A DNA stretch of 29,852 bases from RUG695 sp050943135 (GTDB lineage: Bacteria; Planctomycetota; Planctomycetia; Pirellulales; Thermoguttaceae), in assembly GCA_050943135.1 (NCBI GenBank), contig JBMNOP010000023.1, positions 1 to 29,852 on the forward strand, written 5' to 3'. Below the pieces are notes generated by a model. It was not told the DNA's origin and made no database searches. It saw nothing but the letters and a program-made list of their open reading frames with translations. How positions within the stretch are numbered: position 1 is the stretch's first letter; each line of letters begins with the position of its first letter. Made by a program: the position numbers and the translations under genes. Below are positions 8,901 through 16,884 of the stretch, piece after piece.

Positions 8901-9713
8901 TTATTCGATGGAAATTTGTTCGACTTGTTCCGGTTTGGGCTCTTTTTCCATATGCTCGGGAAGGGGAGAGTTGAGCGGGCGACCGAGAGGTTTGCTCGGC
9001 TTTTCGGGGAAGGTGACACCGGGATACCCGAAACAGAACGCCGAAAGGTCGGTCTGCTGGTCAGGAACGCGGCTTCCGACCCGTAAAATGGCGATGACCC
9101 GTCCCCGCGATTCAGCGAAGGTGACAGGGTCAATCGAGACGGGTGCCTCTGAAAGAATTTCTCCCTGTTTCGCGGTTGAGTCGACCGGAATGGCATTGTG
9201 TGGCGGTTCCAAATAGACCACACGTGTTATAAGGTTTCCCGCGAGTGCCAGTCGAATATCCTCTCGGTCAAGTTCGATCGGAACCGGAAAATCGGCTTCG
9301 CGCCCGGGTGGAGGGGTCAATGTGCTCAGCAATTCGAGTGTCGGGTAGAGTACCCCCCTCCGAGTATAGGGTAGATCGGTGATCTTAAATCGGTAGACTT
9401 CCCCCTGGAGAAGTCCGAAAATGTTTGGAACCGCTTCGTTCGGCGTGAAACCCGACTCGGTTGCGATTTCGACAATGCCCCCTTCGGGGACGTTAAAGGA
9501 GATCAGTTGCGGTCGGGGATTTTTCGGTCCGATATCAAATCCGTCCCGGCGGGCCCGCACATCGTTTCTTTCGATCAGCCTATGGCGTTCATCCTGCCCC
9601 GTCGCACCGAGCGCCGAAAATAGGAGGAGAAACCCCGCCAGAAGGGGTGTTACCTTTCTTATTCGGATCGGAAAGCCGACTCTGTTCTTTTTTTTGTTTG
9701 TTATGTTGCCCAT
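8901..9713 (-). CDS. Secreted protein of unknown function, first gene of envelope operon
   Basis: 270 residues from ATG 9713, with a long basic N-region (NKKKNRVGFPIRIRK), a hydrophobic core (LLAGFLLLFSALGATG) and cleavage probably before QDE, so exported. The mature part has beta-rich segments (PQLISFNVPEGGIVEIATE; GEVYRFKITDLPY; DIRLALAGNLITRVVYLEPP; GRVIAILRVGSRVPDQQTD) and a proline- and glutamate-rich tail. I recognise no family. The frame extends to a GTG at 9731, but that start has a poorer ribosome site; ATG 9713 has GGA seven bases upstream. It is followed 60 bases later by the DUF11 lipoprotein gene in the same direction. The role is probably in the envelope, from context only. Confidence 0.75.
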   Translation of the reverse strand: MGNITNKKKNRVGFPIRIRKVTPLLAGFLLLFSALGATGQDERHRLIERNDVRARRDGFDIGPKNPRPQLISFNVPEGGIVEIATESGFTPNEAVPNIFGLLQGEVYRFKITDLPYTRRGVLYPTLELLSTLTPPPGREADFPVPIELDREDIRLALAGNLITRVVYLEPPHNAIPVDSTAKQGEILSEAPVSIDPVTFAESRGRVIAILRVGSRVPDQQTDLSAFCFGYPGVTFPEKPSKPLGRPLNSPLPEHMEKEPKPEQVEQISIE

Positions 9714-9913
9714 TTTGCGTTCCGTAAGCACTTTTCCAGATTCCGTGGGAAGAATAACAAAAAAAGAGACTTAGGGGGATAGGGATTTTTTGATTTTTTT
9801 TCGTTCGGAAAAGGAAGTGGAATTTCGGAGGAAAATCGACCGACACGAAAAACGCATGTTCTTCTTCGATCGGAAGTGAGCGCGCATTTGTTCAAGCTGT
9901 CTTGGCATCAAAT

Positions 9914-11035
9914 TCAGTCGTTTTTCTTTCGCAGACGTCCCCCCGGACCTATTCCCGGCACTCGACCAGCCTCTCTGATTTGCGCGATGGCCATCTTGTG
10001 CGTTTTGAGGGGGGATTCTGACATAGCGGCTTTGTGCGGGTAGATTTCGTAGAGTGCGCGGTATTGGGCCAGGGTCAGGTTTGGCATCACGACATTCGCA
10101 CCGCTACGCAACCCGGTAATCCGTCCACCTGCCGGGTCGTTGGTAGCGATCGCGGTGGTCGAGGGGATATTCGTATCGGGGAGGAGCAGACGGGTGAGTG
10201 CGATCACCTTGAACCCCATCAAATTAGTGTTCGGAACCTGTTCGTCGGAAATCGGGTAATCGAAACCTACCTCGGCAGCGAGTTTTCGTCGTTCTTCGGG
10301 CGACGCCTCGGGAGCGCGGGCCAGAACTTCGGCCGCTCGGCCGAGGGGTGTTTCCGGGTGGGCCAAGAACGGACCAGTGCCGACCATGTCCAGATCGAGC
10401 TCTTTAAAGAGAACCAGGTCGTGAGCCAGGTCACGATAAGTCTGCCCCGGGATACCGATCATTACCCCGCTACCGACCTCGTAATCGAGCGAGCGGAGAA
10501 CGCGCAACGCATTGATCCGCCTTTCAAAGTCGGAAGTGTCGTTTTGCCCAGCCCGTGGATGAATTGCTTCGAAGAGCGCGCGGTTACCCGTCTCGAAACG
10601 GATCAGGTAGCGATCGGCCCCTGCCTCACGCCAAAGTCGCCAGTCCGCTTCTGGCCTTTCGCCGAGGCTGAGGGTGACAGCCAGCGAGAACCGTTTCTTG
10701 ATTTCACGGACGATATCGGCAACAAACGTGCCGGAGAGTCCGAAATCTTCCCCCGCTTGCAGAACGAGAGTGCCGTATCCGAATTTCGATGCGAGCTGTG
10801 CCCCTTGCATGATCTCTTCAGCGGTCAGGCGGTATCGCCGGATATTGGCTCGCCCATTCCGTACGCCACAATACAGACAGTTCCGGCGACAGATATTCGA
10901 AATTTCGATCAACCCGCGCAGATGGACAGCGTCGCCGACGTTTTTTTGGCGCGTAGCGTCGGCCCATCGAAAAAGTTGTGTGAGTCTTTCGGGCTCCTCC
11001 TCACAAAGCCATTGGAAAATATCGTCTTCGTTCAT
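9914..11035 (-). CDS. hydE: [FeFe] hydrogenase H-cluster maturase HydE (radical SAM)
   Basis: 373 residues. The radical-SAM CxxxCxxC is Cys49, Cys53 and Cys56 in the HydE-type context GLIEISNICRRNCLYCGVRN. Further family marks are YRLTAEEI, TLVLQAGED, VTLSLGERPEADW, AGADRYLIRFET, a GSGVMIGIPGQTY stretch, DMVGTGPFLAHPETPL, LTRLLLPDTNIPSTTA and RSGANVVMPNLT. HydE helps build the dithiomethylamine-bridged di-iron subcluster of [FeFe] hydrogenase. The related pyrrolysine enzyme PylB is the main alternative, but the length and the PFLAHPETPL/IPSTTA motifs fit HydE better. The cysteines of the accessory C-terminal cluster known in some HydE proteins are absent, as in many homologues. No hydF, hydG or hydrogenase gene is within the window. 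Confidence 0.93.
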   Translation of the reverse strand: MNEDDIFQWLCEEEPERLTQLFRWADATRQKNVGDAVHLRGLIEISNICRRNCLYCGVRNGRANIRRYRLTAEEIMQGAQLASKFGYGTLVLQAGEDFGLSGTFVADIVREIKKRFSLAVTLSLGERPEADWRLWREAGADRYLIRFETGNRALFEAIHPRAGQNDTSDFERRINALRVLRSLDYEVGSGVMIGIPGQTYRDLAHDLVLFKELDLDMVGTGPFLAHPETPLGRAAEVLARAPEASPEERRKLAAEVGFDYPISDEQVPNTNLMGFKVIALTRLLLPDTNIPSTTAIATNDPAGGRITGLRSGANVVMPNLTLAQYRALYEIYPHKAAMSESPLKTHKMAIAQIREAGRVPGIGPGGRLRKKND

Positions 11036-11220
11036 TTACGGTTCTCTCAGTTTTTCCGTTGCGGTCTTTTGACACTGTTGCCGTTTTCCCGCATTTGCCC
11101 CGGTTTTTCGTGGTCTTAGTCTCATGGAAGAAGTGGTTTTTCGCGGCAACATCAGTGTTCGTGGAGAGGTCGTCCGGTCATCCGCTTCGGGAAAGTTATC
11201 TATATCCATTTAAAGCCGAC

Positions 11221-11733
11221 TCATTCGATGTTTCGGGGGATTCCGGTAGACGAATCGCGTTGAGCGGCACCTCCGGATAAAGTTCCTTCTCCTTGATGCG
11301 GTAGGAAATGTGTCCCGCCTCCGTTCATTCCCAAAGCCTTTCCTCTTTTTTGCGAAATATTGTTCCAGCGAAGTCGTTTAACCGTCGTCGCTCCGACCAA
11401 CCAGTCAATCTCCTCTGGTCCGGCCAGTTCCGGCGCGATCGGTGTTTGGGAGGGAGCAAAGCTCGTCGGGGAGTTCCGGGGTGATCGGATTCCGGTACTC
11501 GGGGAATCCCTGTTATCGGTAGCGGCCAGAGAAAATAGGAAACCCCGACAGCCTCTATCTGTACGGGGACCTCCGGTTTCGTCTGTAACGTTCGCAATCC
11601 ATCCGAGTCGGTCAACCACGGACCATGGGGCTTCGGGCACATCGGCCCAAGACAGCCAAACCCTGATGCCGAAAAGAAAAAGAAATATAATCACCCGAGA
11701 GGAGAGACTCGACGAAAAGATACGTGACCTCAC
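11221..11733 (-). CDS. Doubtful small secreted protein downstream of the phosphatase gene
   Basis: An open frame of 170 codons from GTG 11733. The first 30 residues look like a signal peptide: MRSR, then VIIFLFLFGIRVWLSWA, with possible cleavage after WA. The rest (DVPEAPWSVVDRLGWIANV and so on) matches nothing I know and is rich in Gly, Ser, Pro and Arg. Third-position choice resembles neighbouring genes, but the ribosome site is weak. It begins 57 bases after the phosphatase stop with no terminator between, so it could be its last gene. Two overlapping frames are also open, so this may be chance or a decayed gene. Confidence 0.35.
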   Translation of the reverse strand: MRSRIFSSSLSSRVIIFLFLFGIRVWLSWADVPEAPWSVVDRLGWIANVTDETGGPRTDRGCRGFLFSLAATDNRDSPSTGIRSPRNSPTSFAPSQTPIAPELAGPEEIDWLVGATTVKRLRWNNISQKRGKALGMNGGGTHFLPHQGEGTLSGGAAQRDSSTGIPRNIE

Positions 11734-11789
11734 TGTCCCGGACCTCACGTGGTTTATTTTTTGAGGATCTTGCTCGAAGGTTCCGATCA

Positions 11790-13805
11790 TCACGCCGTTT
11801 CTTTGAATGCCAATATTGTGATATCGTCCGACTGTTTTGCACCGTCGGCAAATGTTTTTATTTCGCTCATTATCGACTCGACCAACGCACGAACCGTGTC
11901 GGTCGGAGCCAGTCCGAGGCATTTCCGGAGATTTTCTTCCCCGAAATAGTTTCCGCCCGGGTCGGCCGCATCGGTGACTCCGTCGGAATAAATGAAAAAC
12001 ACTCCGCCCGGAGGCAGGGGGAACGTGAAATTCTCGTATTCAACATTCTCCATGATTGCGAGCGGAAACTTGCCGTTGGTAATATCGATCTTTTCTGTCA
12101 ATCCGTTGGCATGGCGGATAAGTGGCGGGTTGTGCCCGGCACAACTGACGGTAATCTCATGACGATGTGGGTCATAGACACCGCAGAGCGCCGTGATAAA
12201 AAGTCCTGCATCGTTACCGGTGACTAACTGGCGGTTGACCCAAGTGAGTACCTGGGCGGGGTTTCCGTCCTGTTGTATTCCTGAATGGATGAGCGTTTTA
12301 CCCATTGCCATAAAAATCGACGCCGGAACCCCTTTGCCGGAAACATCACCGAGCCCGAAGTAGATCCGACCGTCATCGAGAACCTGGTAGTCGTACAGGT
12401 CCCCTCCGACTTCTTGGGCCGGAGTCATCTGGGCGAAAATATCGAGGTTGGCTTTTCGAGCCGATTCGAAGTCCTTCGGAACCATTCCCTGCTGGATCGA
12501 GTGGGCGATCTGAAGTTGTGATTTCATGTTCGCTTCTTTGGCGGCCACTTCGGCGATATCGTTGATGTATCGTTTCAGGTTACTGCGCATCGTATCGAAT
12601 GCACTGAAGAGTTGCGGAATTTCTCCTGTTCCACCGATTGTCGGAAGCGGTTCGTCGAAGTTTCCGAGAGCCACATTTTGTGCCGAATTGGTCAAAATCG
12701 AGAGAGGGCGTGCTACCGAACGGGCAATCAGGAACGAGGGAACGATGAGCAGGAAAACACCGAGCAACCACAACCTAATGATCAGGTTGGTTGTGCGCCC
12801 GACGGTGGCCATTACATCTTTCTCTAACACGAGACATCCCAATTTCCAAGAGATTTTCGGCAGCGTCGCGAAATAGAGAAAGGTTTTTTCGTTGTTCATC
12901 GGGTTACTGAATCGAACCTCTCCCGCTTTCTCTTTTTTGAGAACGTCGAACATCGAAGTGAAATTATCCCCTTTGACATCCTTGGTGTCGGTCACCGACT
13001 CCAAGCCGGCAATGACATCCACAAAGTCGACGAGATGTGGCCCTTTATCGGTCTCGGTTTTGGAACGGTAGATGATTTGGTCTGACGTAAGCAAAACAGG
13101 TTCGCCCGACTTGCCGATGTCGAAGGTGTCGATCAGCCGGTTGAGCCATTCAAGCGAGACGTCGGCTGTCATGATCGCCTCGATGTGGCCTGGCCGATCA
13201 TAAATCGGTACCGAATAGGTGATCATCAGTACGTTAATTTGCGGGTCGTAGTACGGAGGTGACCACGTCGGCTCTCCCGACTTCATCGGCTGGATATACC
13301 ACTGCGACCCGTAGTCGCCACTCACGTCGGACCTGTCAACGATTTCGTAGGAATGGTGAACAGACTCGGGATCGTCCCGCCCTCCTTGTTTTTCTCTTCC
13401 TGAAGCGGGCAGATCTTGCGAATGACGGTAAGCGTAGAGGGCGGCATATCCCGCCTCTTTAACCTGTTCTGCTTCGGTATCGGCAAAGATGATCTCCATC
13501 GCAAAAATTGTGGGAAACGCCTCGAGAGACTGTCCAAGAATTTTGGTGGCTTCTTCGCGGGAGTGGGGGTCTTGGTCCCTGAACAGACGGGCGTTTCGGT
13601 TAATCACCTCTTCTACACTCGTCAGTCGTATTTCGATTTCGTCGGAAGCTGTCTGTGTCATCAGCTTGAACTTTTCCATCTGATGTTCGCGTATCATGTT
13701 GCTTGTCAGGTTTCGGTTTCCCAAAATGACGATCCCCAACACAAACGATGAGGAAAGAAGAATGATAAAAAGAAGATAGGTAAAGAGGGAGTGGCGATGA
13801 ATCAT
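11790..13805 (-). CDS. Membrane-bound PP2C-type (SpoIIE/RsbU) serine phosphatase with dCache sensor and HAMP
   Basis: 671 residues from ATG 13805. Topology and domains: TM1 about 6-28 (LFTYLLFIILLSSSFVLGI); extracytoplasmic dCache-like sensor about 35-330 with WYIQPM and WSPPYYDP motifs; TM2 about 343-362; HAMP about 363-415 (RSVARPLSILTNSAQ); short coiled linker; SpoIIE/PP2C domain about 450-671 with metal-binding Asp469 (EVGGDLYDY), Asp487 (GLGDVSGKGVPASIFM), GHNPPL, YSDGVTDA and a C-terminal SDDITIL. Such proteins dephosphorylate anti-sigma-factor antagonists in partner-switching pathways after sensing a ligand outside the cell. The frame runs back to GTG 13883, but a -10 box at 13900 and the position of TM1 favour ATG 13805. 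No anti-sigma or antagonist gene is adjacent. Confidence 0.92.
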   Translation of the reverse strand: MIHRHSLFTYLLFIILLSSSFVLGIVILGNRNLTSNMIREHQMEKFKLMTQTASDEIEIRLTSVEEVINRNARLFRDQDPHSREEATKILGQSLEAFPTIFAMEIIFADTEAEQVKEAGYAALYAYRHSQDLPASGREKQGGRDDPESVHHSYEIVDRSDVSGDYGSQWYIQPMKSGEPTWSPPYYDPQINVLMITYSVPIYDRPGHIEAIMTADVSLEWLNRLIDTFDIGKSGEPVLLTSDQIIYRSKTETDKGPHLVDFVDVIAGLESVTDTKDVKGDNFTSMFDVLKKEKAGEVRFSNPMNNEKTFLYFATLPKISWKLGCLVLEKDVMATVGRTTNLIIRLWLLGVFLLIVPSFLIARSVARPLSILTNSAQNVALGNFDEPLPTIGGTGEIPQLFSAFDTMRSNLKRYINDIAEVAAKEANMKSQLQIAHSIQQGMVPKDFESARKANLDIFAQMTPAQEVGGDLYDYQVLDDGRIYFGLGDVSGKGVPASIFMAMGKTLIHSGIQQDGNPAQVLTWVNRQLVTGNDAGLFITALCGVYDPHRHEITVSCAGHNPPLIRHANGLTEKIDITNGKFPLAIMENVEYENFTFPLPPGGVFFIYSDGVTDAADPGGNYFGEENLRKCLGLAPTDTVRALVESIMSEIKTFADGAKQSDDITILAFKETA

Positions 13806-13899
13806 AAACAGCTCGGATTTGCTACGGCGTCGGGCTTTTTTCGAGGAATCGGCGGAGGAAATCCCGATGGTAGAGATTCTCACTCTGCTGGTCTGCCCT

Positions 13900-13928
13900 A
13901 TTATATCCCGAATTTCTTTTCCGAAAAC
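13900..13928 (-). promoter_or_regulatory. Possible promoter of the SpoIIE-type phosphatase gene
   Basis: A perfect TATAAT on the minus strand (13900-13905) lies about 95 bases upstream of ATG 13805. The -35 region is poor (GTTTTC at 13923-13928 with 17 bases between). A start near 13893 would leave only about 10 bases before GTG 13883, which supports ATG 13805 as the start. Confidence 0.4.
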
Positions 13929-14321
13929 ACCGTTTCAAGCCGTGGGGGTATATCCGGATTCCCCGTAAAAGATGTGGAAGACAGGCGAGCTGGTTAACAT
14001 CGGGTTTCGTCCCGGTCCGCCATCGGAGAGGGATCTCGCCATAACCAGCCGGTGGGCTCGGAAGTTTCTCCCTGAGCGTTTCTGCCGTCGCGGAATTTTT
14101 CGCTGCCGAAACCCGACCGAATGCAAAAAGGGGGGTGGGAAGGGTGATCAAAAAGATTTCTTGTTTCGGAGTACGCCCGATGGTCGTCATCGTAGAGTCA
14201 TTTCTCCCGTTGGAAAGATTGACTTCGCTTTTGAAAAATGTTCATTAGCCATGTGCCGCTACCGAGTTTTCCGCCGACGTGCCGGTCGGAAGAAAAAACT
14301 CTTTGTGGCGGTCAGCCCCCC

Positions 14322-14349
14322 TTGCCGACAGACTGATATAGCCTAAAAT
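14322..14349 (+). promoter_or_regulatory. Possible promoter of rplM-rpsI
   Basis: TTGCCG (14322-14327) and TAAAAT (14344-14349) are 16 bases apart. Transcription from about 14357 would give a leader of roughly 185 bases before rplM. A TTGACA at 14526-14531 just before the start has no matching -10 at a proper distance upstream of the start codon. Confidence 0.4.
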
Positions 14350-14429
14350 GTCAGGTGTCTGAGTCTGTGGAAAGAGGGTCGCCTTCACTCCCCTTATTCA
14401 GGAGTTAGGTGCGGGTGTCGGTTCCGTTC

Positions 14430-14488
14430 AGCCGTCCCGTGGCTTTCTCTTTACGGCTTGAAAGGAGGGTGCGGGAACGTCCCCTTTC
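14430..14488 (+). promoter_or_regulatory. Two adjacent hairpins in the rplM leader
   Basis: AGCCGT (14430-14435) pairs with ACGGCT (14453-14458), and GAAAGG (14460-14465) pairs with CCTTTC (14483-14488) with further GG/CC pairing inside. They lie 54 bases before the L13 start. Ribosomal-protein leaders often bind the encoded protein, so autoregulation by L13 is possible but unproven here. Confidence 0.3.
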
Positions 14489-14541
14489 ATCAGCATTGAT
14501 TGTTTCATTCTCGAAACCGAAAAGTTTGACAGGTTAATCAA

Positions 14542-14994
14542 ATGGTAAAATCATATAAAACATATATGGCCAAGCCCGGCGAGGTCGAAAAGAAATGGTG
14601 GATTGCAGACGGCGAGAACAAGGTCGTCGGGCGTCTGGCGAGCGATATCGCGACGATTCTGATGGGCAAACATCGCCCAACCTATACCCCCCATGTCGAT
14701 TGCGGTGACTACGTCATTGTGACAAACGTCGATAAGGTCCGGTTCACCGGCCACAAGTGGGAGAATAAACGCTATACATGGAATACGGGTTATCCCCGTC
14801 TTCGGAGCGAATCCGCGAAAGAACGTCTCGCCAGGCATCCCGAAATGATCCTGAGAGAGGCTGTCCGCCGCATGCTTCCGAAAAATAAACTCGCGACCCA
14901 GATGCTCGCGAAGCTGAAGCTCTACACCAGCGAGCAGAGCCATCCGCATCAGGCTCAGAAGCCCGAGCCGATTGAGTTGGCCGTCAAAAAGTGA
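14542..14994 (+). CDS. rplM: 50S ribosomal protein L13
   Basis: 150 residues, the normal length for L13. Recognisable marks are KTYMAKPGEVEKKWWIADGE near the start, VVGRLASDIATILMGKHRP, YTPHVDCGDYVIVTNVDKV, the FTGHKWENKRY loop and RRMLPKNKLATQMLAKLKLY. L13 is an early-assembling large-subunit protein. The start MVKSYKTYMAKPG matches the usual L13 N-terminus; the second Met at 14566 would cut off the conserved KTY. The ribosome site is weak (AGG ten bases upstream). It is followed after 46 bases by rpsI, the near-universal L13-S9 pair. Confidence 0.98.
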   Translation: MVKSYKTYMAKPGEVEKKWWIADGENKVVGRLASDIATILMGKHRPTYTPHVDCGDYVIVTNVDKVRFTGHKWENKRYTWNTGYPRLRSESAKERLARHPEMILREAVRRMLPKNKLATQMLAKLKLYTSEQSHPHQAQKPEPIELAVKK

Positions 14995-15040
14995 GAATCA
15001 ACAATTCAAGAACATCGTATAGCAAGGGAATCGAGTTAAA

Positions 15041-15466
15041 ATGATCAAACGTGGCAATTTCGTTATCGAGGGTAACGGTAAAAACGACAAGCTGGGAACC
15101 GGTCGCCGCAAGACTTCAGTCGCCCGCGTCCGCGTTCGTGCCGGTAGCGGCAAAATCAGCGTCAACGATCGCGAGTTCGAAGAATTCTTCCGTACGCCTC
15201 AGCTTCGTAATGCCGTGTTGGCACCTCTTTTGGCGGCTGAAAAGCGTGATGTCGTCGATGTGGTCATCACGGTTCACGGCGGAGGTACCACCGGTCAGGC
15301 CGATGCCTGCAAGCTGGGGATCGCCCGCGCGCTGAAAGAATACGATCCGGAGGTGGAGCCGAAACTCCGTGAAAAGAGTCTCCTGACCCGTGATGCGCGT
15401 GAAGTCGAACGTAAAAAGTATGGACTCCGGAAGGCTCGTCGCGGCACCCAGTTCTCGAAACGTTAG
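15041..15466 (+). CDS. rpsI: 30S ribosomal protein S9
   Basis: 141 residues. S9 marks are GTGRRKTSVARVRVRAGSGKI, the FRTPQLRNAVLAPL segment, VTVHGGGTTGQADACKLGIARAL, SLLTRDAREVERKKYGLRKARR and the essential C-terminal SKR tail that reaches the ribosomal P-site tRNA. The N-terminal MIKRGNFVIEGNGKND is a slightly longer start than in many bacteria. It forms an operon with rplM and is closed by a strong terminator. Confidence 0.98.
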   Translation: MIKRGNFVIEGNGKNDKLGTGRRKTSVARVRVRAGSGKISVNDREFEEFFRTPQLRNAVLAPLLAAEKRDVVDVVITVHGGGTTGQADACKLGIARALKEYDPEVEPKLREKSLLTRDAREVERKKYGLRKARRGTQFSKR

Positions 15467-15488
15467 TTTTTAGGGTTTTCAAATTTCA

Positions 15489-15519
15489 AAAAGGGACGCG
15501 TCATGTGTCCCTTTTTTTT
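15489..15519 (+). terminator. Rho-independent terminator of rplM-rpsI
   Basis: Arms 15489-15497 (AAAAGGGAC) and 15507-15515 (GTCCCTTTT) form a 9-bp stem with a 9-base loop. The T-run continues to 15519. It lies 22 bases after the rpsI stop. Confidence 0.92.
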
Positions 15520-15568
15520 GTAAGATCGATTCGTTCGCATTGCCTTTGTGTTTAGGATGGATTCAGCC

Positions 15569-16822
15569 ATGTTCGATTTGGTTCGCAAGCACCAACAACC
15601 GTTTTACAAGACGTCGGTTCGCGGTAGCCGCTATTCACTCATCGATAATGACGGAGTCATCAGCTTTCACGCGGTGGTAGCTCCGACCGAAGACCGTGAT
15701 CTTCGAAAGGCTGCTCTGTCGGCGATTCACGAGGTCGATACGCTCCTCAAACGCGAGAAATTGCAAGGTTGCGTCATTGCGCAGACGGTTTTCCTCCGCT
15801 CCTTGACCGACCGACATGTTATCGAACCGCTCTTGGAGGAGTATTTCGGCGACTATCTTCCGGTCATCACCTATGTGCCGCAGTGTCCTTGTGAAAAATC
15901 GGAACCTTTTGTCTTTGAAATTTCAGCCGTCAAAGGCGAAACTCGTCGGATCCGCGTGATCCGTCGTGGCCCCCACGCGGTCATTTACGATGTCGGGGAA
16001 CTTTCCTACGGATATTTCGGCGGATTTTCCCCGGCGCAAGAATCGAACACCGCATATAAAGAATCAATGGACACCTTCAGGAAGATGTGTGTCGAAATGC
16101 GACGTTGCGGATTTGATACTTCCGACCTGCTCCGAACCTGGCTCTATCAGGGGAGTATTACCCGTCCGGAGGGTGCCACGCAACGTTACAAAGAGCTTAA
16201 TCGCGCCAGAACCGATTTCTTTAACGGAGTTCAATTCTTGCGGAAGTTCGTCCCCGAGGGGAAAAAGGGGGTTGTTTATCCAGCGAGCACCGGAATCGGT
16301 GCCGACGGAATCGGAATTTGGATGGCATCAATCGCTGTCCGTACCGATGCCGAAAAGTCCCCGGGGCTTGCTCTGGTTCCCCTTGAGAACCCGGGGCAAA
16401 CTTCCGCATTCGATTACGGTGAAGCATACAGTCCGCAAAGCCCGAAGTTTTCCCGGGCAATGGCTCTGGTTCACGGCGAAAACTGCCGCATCTATGTTTC
16501 CGGAACAGCGAGCATTAACGATTCCGAGACGCAGTTTGTTGGCGATCCCGCAGCGCAGACCCGTCGTACGATTCACAACATTGTCGATCTGATCTCCGGT
16601 CCGAATCTGGAACGTCACGGTCTTTCCGGATTCGACGCCACTCTTGACGACCTGGCCTCGGCGCGCGTTTATATCAAACGAGAGGCCGATTATCCGTTGG
16701 TCCGCTCCATTGTCGATGAGGCGCTCCGCAGCACACCGATCGTCTATACCTTTACCGACATCTGCCGAGACGATCTCTTAGTCGAAATCGAGGGGATCGC
16801 CGTTTGCGATAATGGGAAGTAA
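15569..16822 (+). CDS. RidA-superfamily protein of the FkbO/Hyg5 chorismatase-like type
   Basis: 417 residues from ATG 15569. Residues about 23-125 form a RidA-like half (APTEDRDLRKAALSAIHEVD; AQTVFLRSLTDRHVIEPLLEEYF; EPFVFEISAVKG). Residues about 140-415 form a second half that matches the chorismatase FkbO/Hyg5 pattern: SDLLRTWLYQGSI, TQRYKELNRARTDFF, YPASTGIGA, then VSGTASINDSE with QTRRTIHNIVDLI. Chorismatases hydrolyse chorismate to pyruvate and a dihydroxy- or hydroxybenzoate, but the catalytic residues cannot be confirmed by eye, so the activity here is open. RidA proteins otherwise remove reactive enamines or imines. Upstream starts at 15548 (GTG) and 15557 (ATG) are possible, but AGGA at 15554-15557 favours 15569. 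It follows the rpsI terminator by 50 bases. Confidence 0.8.
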   Translation: MFDLVRKHQQPFYKTSVRGSRYSLIDNDGVISFHAVVAPTEDRDLRKAALSAIHEVDTLLKREKLQGCVIAQTVFLRSLTDRHVIEPLLEEYFGDYLPVITYVPQCPCEKSEPFVFEISAVKGETRRIRVIRRGPHAVIYDVGELSYGYFGGFSPAQESNTAYKESMDTFRKMCVEMRRCGFDTSDLLRTWLYQGSITRPEGATQRYKELNRARTDFFNGVQFLRKFVPEGKKGVVYPASTGIGADGIGIWMASIAVRTDAEKSPGLALVPLENPGQTSAFDYGEAYSPQSPKFSRAMALVHGENCRIYVSGTASINDSETQFVGDPAAQTRRTIHNIVDLISGPNLERHGLSGFDATLDDLASARVYIKREADYPLVRSIVDEALRSTPIVYTFTDICRDDLLVEIEGIAVCDNGK

Positions 16823-16884
16823 CCCTTTCACTTTCCATCGGTCAGCGGTTTGAGTCCCAAAAATCGTGTCCTCGCCGCGCGTAA

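Larger units (their letters stand above)
13906..14541. other. Intergenic region between the divergent phosphatase and rplM genes
   Basis: About 640 bases with no convincing gene. Open frames exist on both strands but are rich in Arg, Pro and Cys, lack ribosome sites and match no family. Besides the phosphatase -10 region at the left end, the right part holds the probable rplM promoter and two small hairpins described separately. Confidence 0.6.

Noticed and set aside
10034..11119. 361-codon plus-strand frame opposite hydE
   Set aside because: Antisense shadow of a well-identified radical SAM gene; the translation matches no family.
13822..14190. 122-codon minus-strand frame upstream of the phosphatase
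   Set aside because: Overlaps the phosphatase promoter region and first codons, has no ribosome site, and has an Arg/Pro-rich composition typical of non-coding GC-rich DNA.
14526..14559. TTGACA at 14526 with TATAAA at 14554 as an rplM promoter
   Set aside because: The spacing is 22 bases and the -10 lies downstream of the rplM start codon.
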